This document shows positions 6,395-12,160 of a DNA stretch of 22,396 nt, piece after piece. The notes under the pieces were generated by a model. The model did not search any database and was not told the DNA's origin. It saw nothing but the letters and a program-made list of their open reading frames with translations. The translations under genes were made by a program, and so were the position numbers. Origin of the DNA: a virus. The stretch is taken from positions 1-22,396 of the IMG/VR virus record IMGVR_UViG_3300025543_000242; one strand, written 5' to 3'. Each line of letters starts with the position of its first letter. Positions within the stretch are counted from its first letter, which is position 1.

Positions 6395-6937
6395 CTATGT
6401 AGTAATGGTTGCCCCAAGTAAATCCGTGAAAAAAGGTGCGCCAACTGGTTCAGAACCAGTCATTGAAATCACATAACCGCTTAAATCTCCTGCTGCTGTT
6501 CCTGTTTGTGCTGCTGCTGTTGTTACGTTCATTCCTTTACGCCATCCTGCTAAAATAAAATTACCATTGTTATCTTCAAGAATTACGTTTGGTCTTCCTG
6601 CTGCTAACAATTTGATTTCGTTTCTGTCGTTTGCAGATAATTTATGTAGTGTCAACTCAATAGCTTGTTCGTAGAACAAAGTGCCGTTTTCAGGTGCTGA
6701 AGTTAGAGTTTCGGTATAGCTTGCCGTGTATTCTGGTAAAGCATATTTAAATAAAGATGCTGCCGTTGCAGACCCATCAATGTCAGCTAAAACATTAGTA
6801 GCAAAAGTACCTGTTGAGCCAGCCGTTATCATAGTTGTTGTATTAAGTTCAATGTCATTTGCAAAATAGACTGCTACAATGCCGCCAACTTGTTCTTTAC
6901 AAACCCATTCTCTACCGTCGGTAATTGTACAAGGCAT
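6395..6937 (-). CDS. major tail tube-like structural protein
   Basis: A 180-residue protein, beta-rich, starting MPCTITDGREWVCKEQVGG. It contains FYEQAIELTLHKLSANDRNEIKLLAAGRPNVILEDNNGNFILAGW (about 88-132) and a C-terminal SGYVISMTGSEPVGAPFFTDLL. A central long helix, followed by strands describing a value in an environment and a final domain of the type GxEPVxAPFF, is what I associate with tail-tube proteins of Bacteroidota phages. It has its own A-rich leader and lies between two strong terminators directly downstream of the capsid gene, consistent with a high-copy virion component. A head decoration protein is the main alternative. Confidence 0.55.
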   Translation of the reverse strand: MPCTITDGREWVCKEQVGGIVAVYFANDIELNTTTMITAGSTGTFATNVLADIDGSATAASLFKYALPEYTASYTETLTSAPENGTLFYEQAIELTLHKLSANDRNEIKLLAAGRPNVILEDNNGNFILAGWRKGMNVTTAAAQTGTAAGDLSGYVISMTGSEPVGAPFFTDLLGATITT

Positions 6938-6984
6938 ATTTTATGAATTTTTTTTTGTTAATGAATTAAAAAAAGTAAAAAAAT

Positions 6985-7006
6985 GGAAAGGGCAAAAGCC
7001 CCTTCC
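6985..7006 (-). terminator. rho-independent terminator after major capsid gene
   Basis: On the minus strand GGAAGGGGC, loop TTTT, GCCCTTTCC forms a nine-pair stem with one G-U wobble, followed by ATTTTTTTA and a second T run. The plus strand has an A-C mismatch at the wobble (6989/7002), so polarity matches minus-strand transcription. It starts ten bases after the capsid stop codon. Confidence 0.85.
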
Positions 7007-7015
7007 AAATGTTTT

Positions 7016-7918
7016 TTAAGAATATAAAACGATGTCAGCACCGTTTGTGTTCTGTGTTCCTGCTGAAAATCTTGCAATGAATCTTACGTTGTCCGAACCA
7101 TCAAGTTCAGCCATATCTAAAGCTCTAACTTCAGCCATATCCGTCATTACGTTTGTTCCAAAATGTAAGTCAGCAGCTCGTGCAGCAACCATTTTGTCAT
7201 CACTCATTCCCGGTGCAACTTTTAAAGGAATACCTTCAAAGTTCAAACCAGTTACGCCATCGTGATAAAGATTTTGGTAACCCAAAGCAGCTTGAGCAGC
7301 TATGTAATATTTCTGAATAGAAGTAGGAATGTAAATTGCTAAATCTTCTTTACCATATACAGAATTTGGGATAGCATCTCTTACTCTTCCAAGTTGTGCA
7401 ATGATAGTGTCAGCTCCGATAACAACAGCTCCGATTGCTACATCATTAACAGTTCCATCAGCAGCCAATCTTGTTTCCAAGCCTGTGAAGTTTCCTGTTG
7501 CATCGTTTGCTCCTGTCCAAAGTAAAGTTTCTACCTGTGCAGAAATTAAAGAAATATTTTTCTCAATGAAAAAGTCCAAAAGTGAAGTAGGTAGCTCTTG
7601 ACCTAACATTCTGCCACGCATTTCTAAAGATTCCCATTGGCTTCTAAAGTCTTGTTTGCACAAAGTTCTGTTAATCATTAAGTCAACTGGAGTTAAAACA
7701 GTATCGTTAATAGTTACATCACCTGAATCATTAAAGTCACATCCTGCTGCTTGAAAATTAGCTGCTGTTCCTGTTATGTTTCTTACATTTAATTTGTAAG
7801 CCACGTTTTCGTGAATTGTTACGTTACCTTCACCTAATGTTTTTCCTGAAAGTAATGCTGGGTAGATATATCCTGCTGCTTTTTCGCCTGCAAAATTACC
7901 TGTTATTGAATCTGCCAT
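7016..7918 (-). CDS. major capsid protein, HK97 fold
   Basis: A 300-residue protein beginning MADSITGNFAGEKAAGYI. It has the features of a compact HK97-type major capsid protein: N-terminal extension, a long spine-helix region (SLLDFFIEKNISLISAQVETLLWTGAN, about 112-138), an A-domain segment (DLAIYIPTSIQKYYIAAQAALGYQNLYHDG, about 193-222), LNFEGIPLKVAPGMSDDKMVAA and a C-terminal strand region (DNVRFIARFSAGTQ). It lies 18 bases downstream of the scaffold-like gene and is followed by a strong terminator, as expected for the most abundant virion protein. It would form the icosahedral shell. The leader before the ATG is almost pure A. Confidence 0.85.
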   Translation of the reverse strand: MADSITGNFAGEKAAGYIYPALLSGKTLGEGNVTIHENVAYKLNVRNITGTAANFQAAGCDFNDSGDVTINDTVLTPVDLMINRTLCKQDFRSQWESLEMRGRMLGQELPTSLLDFFIEKNISLISAQVETLLWTGANDATGNFTGLETRLAADGTVNDVAIGAVVIGADTIIAQLGRVRDAIPNSVYGKEDLAIYIPTSIQKYYIAAQAALGYQNLYHDGVTGLNFEGIPLKVAPGMSDDKMVAARAADLHFGTNVMTDMAEVRALDMAELDGSDNVRFIARFSAGTQNTNGADIVLYS

Positions 7919-7936
7919 TTTTTTTGGTATTTTATT

Positions 7937-8620
7937 TTATTTGTTAAAAATTAAATTATTTCTGTAATATCTCACTCTTTCTTCCGTGCTGAGTTTTCCT
8001 AATTCTTGTTTGCTTAAAGTAGTTTTTTCTACTTTTTTAGCCTCTGGAGTATGTTTCAATTTGGCCATTGGTTTAGACAATTGAACAACTTCGTTTGTTA
8101 TAACCTCTAATGAACTTGCTAAAATTGCGACCTTGTCATCTATCTCACTTTTTAATTCGCTGATAGTATTTACCAATTTTTGGTATTCTTCAGTTTCTTC
8201 AAATTTGATTTCCTTAACGATACTTTCGGTTACCGTTTTTGGTTGTGTTTCAACAGCTTGTTCTACATTTTCGCTTTCTACTTCTGGTGCTGCCTCTTCT
8301 GCTTCAGCTTCTGCTGGAACATAATTTGCAACGATTCCATCGTTTTCAACGACTATCATACCACCATCAGATAAAACGTATTCGCCAACTGGCAAAGGCA
8401 TATTTTCTTCCGCTTGTATAAACACTTCAACTCCTGCTGACCATTCGTCAGATGGTGTAACTATCATTGTAGTACCATCTTCTAAAGTAGCTTCTGACAT
8501 TAGATTGGTATGAACAGCTTCGGCTTCTTCTGGTTTTAAACCGTTTTCGTCAGTATTGCTTAGTTGGTGACCTAATTTCAAAAGGTACTCCCCAATAGTT
8601 TCTTTGATATTTTTATCCAT
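7937..8620 (-). CDS. scaffold-like prohead protein
   Basis: A 227-residue protein placed between terL and the capsid gene. It has a compact N-terminal beta region (EATLEDGTTMIVTP, VFIQAEENMPLPVGEYVLSDGGMIVVENDGIVANYVP, about 43-102), an acidic low-complexity linker (AEAEAEEAAPEVESE, about 103-117), a coiled coil (YQKLVNTISELKSEIDDKVAILASSLEVI, about 145-173) and a basic C-terminus ending RVRYYRNNLIFNK. An acidic linker, coiled coil and basic capsid-binding tail just before the capsid gene is the usual design of a scaffolding protein, removed by protease during maturation. The XkdF-type protease at 11.6-12.2 kb could do this. Confidence 0.7.
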   Translation of the reverse strand: MDKNIKETIGEYLLKLGHQLSNTDENGLKPEEAEAVHTNLMSEATLEDGTTMIVTPSDEWSAGVEVFIQAEENMPLPVGEYVLSDGGMIVVENDGIVANYVPAEAEAEEAAPEVESENVEQAVETQPKTVTESIVKEIKFEETEEYQKLVNTISELKSEIDDKVAILASSLEVITNEVVQLSKPMAKLKHTPEAKKVEKTTLSKQELGKLSTEERVRYYRNNLIFNK

Positions 8621-8673
8621 AAGTCGCTTTATTTGCTATAGATAAAACGAAAAGAGGTTAAAGCTGTTGCTTT

Positions 8674-9837
8674 TTAGGAAATAATGTATCGACCCTTGTT
8701 CGGGTTGTTAAGGTGATTGCTTGCCCAATAACGCATCGCATCAATGCCGTGATTAAAATAGCCTATGGGTTTATTTGTGGCGTTTCCATCTCTGTCTTCC
8801 TGCCATCTGTACTTTCTTAATTCATTTATTAGGTTTAGGGAATGTGATGTCACCAAAAATTCAGAACGCTGAAGTAAATCAATTCCGTGAAGAATGCTGT
8901 CCTTTCCTTTTGTTGCCCCTCTTATTTCTATTCCGTGCCTCCTTATTTCTTCAATACTTTTTGGTTCTGCTGAATCGGCTATGATGTACCTTTTAAAATC
9001 TTCTTTTGCGATAACCGCAATTTCGTTATTGGTCAATCCTGTCTGATACGTTTTTTCGTTAAATATGTATGTATTATCTAATTTATAAACGTCAATTAAG
9101 GTTGATGGGTCGTTTGTATAGCCAAAGTCACAGCCTGTACCAACGTACTTTGCTTCTTCTGGTATTATTTCAATTTGCTTCCAATTGTTAAAGACAACAC
9201 CTTGTAGTTTACCTATTTCGCCATCAATATAAACTTGACACCAATTCTTCCAATAGGCATCTTTTTTACTCCATTTTTTCCGCTGCTCTAATTCCTTTAC
9301 AATAGTATCTGGACAACCTTCGTTATCTGTGTACTTTAGCAAAAGAAATTCTGAATCTTCATTTGGCAGTATCTCAGTATGCGCCCAAAATTCATTGTCT
9401 GGGTTAAAATCTACCCAAATTGCTTTGGTAGTACGAACCATTAAAGCATCTGCAATAGTGTATTTAATGTGGTTTGCTTCATTTATGAATAAAACTTCAC
9501 GCTTTCCTGCTGCTTTTGCTTTGCTGACGTTGTCAAAAGACTTGAATTGTATGCTGCTGCCATTAAAAAAACGATATTCCCTGTCGTTTCTATTATAACT
9601 ATTATGATTAAAACGCCCTGTTTGTTCCATAATCTCAATAAATTGAGAAATAGCACCATCTTTTAAGGCTGGTATCGTTTCAGCAACAACCGTTATTTTT
9701 TCCTTTGGATTCTTTGTTGCGTAATCAATTAATACACATAAAATGCCATAGGTTTTCCCAGCAAATGTTCCTCCTTGAATTACCCTTTTTCTCTTTTGTA
9801 ATCTAAGAAGTTTCTTGACTGTTGTCGTTACTTTCAT
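8674..9837 (-). CDS. terL: terminase large subunit
   Basis: A 387-residue DNA-packaging motor. The N-terminal ATPase has Walker A GGTFAGKT (22-29), Walker B VLFINE with catalytic Glu120, and the following VDFNP coupling segment (142-146). The C-terminal RNase-H-like nuclease has the expected acidic residues: Asp237 in GCDFGY, Asp288 in IIADSAEP and Asp366 in NHGIDAMRY. It drives ATP-dependent DNA translocation through the portal and cuts the concatemer. It is short for the family but all motifs are present. Its start lies 35 bases inside the terS gene. A gap of 53 bases without an obvious terminator separates it from the scaffold-like gene. Confidence 0.95.
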   Translation of the reverse strand: MKVTTTVKKLLRLQKRKRVIQGGTFAGKTYGILCVLIDYATKNPKEKITVVAETIPALKDGAISQFIEIMEQTGRFNHNSYNRNDREYRFFNGSSIQFKSFDNVSKAKAAGKREVLFINEANHIKYTIADALMVRTTKAIWVDFNPDNEFWAHTEILPNEDSEFLLLKYTDNEGCPDTIVKELEQRKKWSKKDAYWKNWCQVYIDGEIGKLQGVVFNNWKQIEIIPEEAKYVGTGCDFGYTNDPSTLIDVYKLDNTYIFNEKTYQTGLTNNEIAVIAKEDFKRYIIADSAEPKSIEEIRRHGIEIRGATKGKDSILHGIDLLQRSEFLVTSHSLNLINELRKYRWQEDRDGNATNKPIGYFNHGIDAMRYWASNHLNNPNKGRYIIS

Positions 9838-10174
9838 TTATATGAAATAAAGGCTGTTCCTGTCGAACATTAGCATCAATCTGTTGTTTAGCATTTGCAA
9901 TCCTATAATATTCTTCTTCGTCACCGATTATTTTATACAAAGCTAATTGTAAAAGTGGGTTCTGAGAGTTGTACCATTTATTCCGCATTGAATGTTTAGT
10001 TTCAATTTTATGCTTATCCAAAAGTTGCAATATTTCTTCATCTTCGTTTAGCTTATGATTGTACGCTGTTATTCTGGTAAACGTTGTGTAAGCAAATATA
10101 TCTGAAAAGAAAAATAGTCTTTGTTTGTTTACTATATTTATTATTTGTGCTTTATATTCTTCTGTTTTTGTCAT
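9803..10174 (-). CDS. terS: terminase small subunit
   Basis: A 123-residue helical protein. The segment from about 55 to 92 (HKIETKHSMRNKWYNSQNPLLQLALYKIIGDEEEYYRI) has the pattern of Bacteroidota-phage small terminases: a lysine/arginine-rich lead, K-W-Y-x-S-x-N-P-x-L-Q-L-A-L-x-K-(I/L)-I and a terminal helix. It would bind the packaging site and present DNA to TerL, whose gene overlaps its 3' end by 35 bases. The ATG at 10172-10174 lies between the plus-strand promoter elements of the tRNA-like gene, so RNA polymerases starting in the two directions would meet here. Confidence 0.75.
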   Translation of the reverse strand: MTKTEEYKAQIINIVNKQRLFFFSDIFAYTTFTRITAYNHKLNEDEEILQLLDKHKIETKHSMRNKWYNSQNPLLQLALYKIIGDEEEYYRIANAKQQIDANVRQEQPLFHINESNDNSQETS

Positions 10175-10192
10175 ATTATTTATGTATATTTG
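10161..10192 (+). promoter_or_regulatory. plus-strand Bacteroidota-type promoter of the tRNA-like gene
   Basis: TATATTTG at 10185-10192 is an exact TAnnTTTG -7 element. A TTTG at 10167-10170 is 14 bases upstream of it, and a TCTG at 10161-10164 has the more usual 20-base spacing. Initiation would fall near 10198-10200, four to six bases before the first base of the tRNA-like cloverleaf. It shares TATATTTGTnTTTCAA with the replication-side promoter on the other strand. Confidence 0.6.
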
Positions 10193-10203
10193 TCTTTCAA
10201 TAT

Positions 10204-10274
10204 GCGATGGAAGTGTTATTGGTTACACGCTAAGCTTCCAGCTTAGAATTGGCGTTCAAGTCGACCTCATCGCT
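10204..10274 (+). tRNA. degenerate tRNA-Gly (anticodon UCC), antisense to the mom 3' end
   Basis: A 71-base cloverleaf. The acceptor stem is GCGATGG with TCATCGC (seven pairs, one G-U). The D arm is GTGT/ACAC with GG in the loop. The anticodon stem is CTAAG/CTTAG (perfect), with loop CTTCCAG giving U33 and anticodon UCC at 10237-10239. The T loop is GTTCAAGTC, and the discriminator U is at 10274. Bases known to matter for bacterial glycyl-tRNA synthetase (G1-C72, C2-G71, G3-C70, C35, C36, U73) are all present. Oddities are that positions 8, 14 and 21 are not the usual U8, A14 and A21, and the T stem has two mismatches or a bulged A. CCA is not encoded. It may be functional, a decayed tRNA, or a tRNA-like antisense RNA. 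Confidence 0.6.
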
Positions 10275-10970
10275 CAAATTAGCCCTCCTATCTTGGAGGG
10301 TTATTTTTTCTCCTTTATACATTCCTGCACCTTGTTTATCTATTTCGCTAAAAGGAAGTATCTCTTTAGTTATGGTCATACTTTTGTTTATTAAATAAAC
10401 ATACTTTAATTGATAACCTTTTAACATTTCAACTTTATATCCTTGTTTTTCTAATTTAGGAATATCACTTTTTTTTAAAAAACTACTTGTCAAACCTAAA
10501 TCGTAAGTTCTTTTTATATGTACAACTTCATTATTTAATTTGCATATTCCAGCATTTTTAGAAACACCAACTAATTTAAATCCACTTGCTCTATATATAG
10601 TACCATCACCACATTGTGTTCCGTCTGCAAAACTTATTATCCATTTTATTTGTGGAGCATTCTTTTTAATTAAACGAATGCTAATAGCTATACATCTACT
10701 TTCAGAATACTTTGGCAGGTAATCATCAAAAGCCATTCTGTTTAATTCTATAAATTCATTCCAACCTGTATTCTCTACTAAATTAATAGTTCCTTTTTTG
10801 TTTATACTTGGTCCATATTGCATAACTCCGTGTAACTTGTCATCTAAAAAACAACCAAAATGTAAAGTACTATTAGGAACAACCTTTCCGCTATAATGAG
10901 TTTTTTTTACAAAATCATTAGCAACCTTTGAATTTATAACTTTAACAATTATCTCTTTTGCTCTGCCCAT
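10230..10970 (-). CDS. mom: Mom-family DNA modification protein (adenine modification)
   Basis: A 246-residue protein of the phage Mu Mom family, a GNAT-related enzyme that in Mu converts adenine in DNA to a carbamoylmethyl-type derivative and protects it from restriction. Family blocks visible are FVKKTHYSGKVVPNSTLHFG (20-39), GVMQYGPSINKKG (48-60), WNEFIELNRMAFDDYLPKYSESRCI (70-94), IKWIISFADGTQCGDGTIYRASGF (108-131) and ILPFSEIDKQGAGMYKGEK (205-223). The last 23 residues after GAGMYKGEK look unconserved. Their final part is encoded opposite the tRNA-like gene, and the stop codon lies in its anticodon stem. The start overlaps the upstream ParB-like gene by 22 bases. Mom is harmful to cells when overproduced, so the antisense unit may limit it; that is inference. 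Confidence 0.85.
   Translation of the reverse strand: MGRAKEIIVKVINSKVANDFVKKTHYSGKVVPNSTLHFGCFLDDKLHGVMQYGPSINKKGTINLVENTGWNEFIELNRMAFDDYLPKYSESRCIAISIRLIKKNAPQIKWIISFADGTQCGDGTIYRASGFKLVGVSKNAGICKLNNEVVHIKRTYDLGLTSSFLKKSDIPKLEKQGYKVEMLKGYQLKYVYLINKSMTITKEILPFSEIDKQGAGMYKGEKITLQDRRANLSDEVDLNANSKLEA
10281..10308 (+). terminator. plus-strand terminator of the tRNA-like gene
   Basis: AGCCCTCC (10281-10288), loop TATCTT, GGAGGGTT (10295-10302), followed by the T-rich tract through 10309. The stem has eight pairs including one G-U (10282/10301), which would be an A-C mismatch on the minus strand. The U tract is present only in the plus direction. It begins seven bases after the cloverleaf and lies inside the coding region for the mom C-terminus. 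Confidence 0.75.
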
Positions 10971-11551
10971 TGCGTAATAATTAAATAAAGTGCGTTGCCA
11001 TTACTGTTTTCGTTTTCAAAAGTTTCCATATATTTATACTCGTCAGTCTTTTTAACGTTTGCTATTGCGTTTTTAATTTCAATAGCCTGTGCATCTGCTA
11101 AAGTATATGTTTGCTGCTGGAAAGGTTCTTTATCTCCATCAGGCAAACTAAAATCATCGCTTGTATCAATATCATCCATATTCTGCCAGTTATCCAATCC
11201 CCAGCCTTCCAATTCTTCAACATTCCATTCATTAGTTAACAATTCCCAATCGTGTTCACCAAAGCCAACATTGTCAGCTATAATAAATCGCCTCGCTTCA
11301 TCCTCTGTTAAATCGTCTGCTCGCTTAACCCATTCAATAGGCACTTCTTTATAGCCCAACTCTTTTAAAGCCTTTAAACGCATATTGCCACCTAATACGA
11401 TACTGTCGGAATTTAAGACCATTGGCCTAAGCTCCATCATTTTAGGAAATTCCTTTATTGATTGAACCAGCTTTTTGAACTTGTCATCTTTTATTACTCT
11501 TGGATTATTTGGATTGCTTTTTATAGCACTTAATTTAATTGAATTTTCCAT
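10949..11551 (-). CDS. ParB/sulfiredoxin-fold domain protein
   Basis: A 200-residue protein with an N-terminal ParB/Srx domain: the start IKLSAIKSNPNNPRVIKDDKFKKLVQSI, then LRPMVLNSDSIVLGGNMRLKALKELGYKEVPI (41-72), where GGNMR (54-58) takes the place of the G-E-R-R motif of chromosomal ParB. This version is common in phages next to terminase or DNA-modification genes. It may bind nucleotide and DNA, but the reaction is not settled. Residues 96-125 are Trp-rich (WELLTNEWNVEELEGWGLDNW), followed by an acidic linker and a helical C-terminus. The 22-base overlap with mom suggests coupled translation and a shared task in DNA modification. Confidence 0.8.
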   Translation of the reverse strand: MENSIKLSAIKSNPNNPRVIKDDKFKKLVQSIKEFPKMMELRPMVLNSDSIVLGGNMRLKALKELGYKEVPIEWVKRADDLTEDEARRFIIADNVGFGEHDWELLTNEWNVEELEGWGLDNWQNMDDIDTSDDFSLPDGDKEPFQQQTYTLADAQAIEIKNAIANVKKTDEYKYMETFENENSNGNALYLIITQWAEQKR

Positions 11552-11563
11552 AATACGAATGTA

Positions 11564-12160
11564 CTATTTTATTATTTCATTTAAAAATGATTCAGACTCA
11601 GCCACTATTTTGGAAAGTGTTTCACCGTTTTCCTTGACTTCTAATTTATTCGCAAAATATGCCTCAATTGAAAAGCCTTTGGCGTTTCCGCTTTTTATCT
11701 GGTCTTCCCAGATTCTTTCGTTGTCAACTTTTACTGCAACCATCCACGTTCCAATCGGAACATTCAAGCCGTAATCTTTGCTTTTGTCGTTCTCACTTTC
11801 AACAATCCAAGATTCAGCAACATAAAGCCCATCTATATCTTTTTCGTGCTGCAAAGTATGATTGTGATGTGCATTGCTTTTAAGGAAGCGATAAGCTGCT
11901 TTTTTTACCGTGTCCTTTGAAAAATAAACGTAGTAATCATTTTCCTCCGCATCCTTTCTGTAAATCTGTTTGTTTGGAATTAATGCAGCCCCTACAAGCA
12001 TCTTTTTTTCTTCATCAACTTGAGCCAAACTGTACTTGGTTTGTCCATCTTTTGATAGTGCTATAAAATTTGATTCTATTGCTGGAAAATCAACAATTGA
12101 AATGGCATAGATGCCACCTTCTTCTTCTTCGTTTAGTACTAATTCTACTATTTTGGTCAT
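11564..12160 (-). CDS. XkdF-type prohead protease
   Basis: A 198-residue protein of the putative serine protease XkdF family (prohead protease). Visible features are YAISIVDFPAIESNFIAL (18-35), LVGAALIPNKQIYRKD (55-70), the His-containing block HHNHTLQHEKDIDGLYVAESWIVES (98-122, probable catalytic His105) and GTWMVAVKVDNERIWEDQIKSGNAKGFSIEAYF (137-169, probable nucleophile Ser164). It would process scaffold and capsid during maturation. Its ATG overlaps the tape-measure stop by four bases. It is unusually far from the capsid gene, separated by ParB-like, mom and terminase genes, and follows a tail gene. Confidence 0.8.
   Translation of the reverse strand: MTKIVELVLNEEEEGGIYAISIVDFPAIESNFIALSKDGQTKYSLAQVDEEKKMLVGAALIPNKQIYRKDAEENDYYVYFSKDTVKKAAYRFLKSNAHHNHTLQHEKDIDGLYVAESWIVESENDKSKDYGLNVPIGTWMVAVKVDNERIWEDQIKSGNAKGFSIEAYFANKLEVKENGETLSKIVAESESFLNEIIK

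Noticed and set aside
8621-8673. Short hairpin between terL and the scaffold-like gene
   Set aside because: Only about five pairs and no good U tract in the direction of transcription; too weak to call a terminator.
10093-10100. TATATTTG on the minus strand inside terS
   Set aside because: Exact -7 match, but no upstream TTTG and it lies within coding sequence; expected by chance in AT-rich DNA.
10204-10274. Reading the cloverleaf as a phage attachment site from integration into a host tRNA
   Set aside because: No integrase or excision gene is in the window, and a full cloverleaf with promoter and terminator is present rather than only a tRNA 3' end. Not excluded if an integrase lies outside.
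10125-10394. Plus-strand 89-residue ORF covering the tRNA-like region
   Set aside because: Hydrophobic shadow frame crossing the promoter, tRNA-like cloverleaf and terminator; the RNA structure explains the plus-strand signal better.
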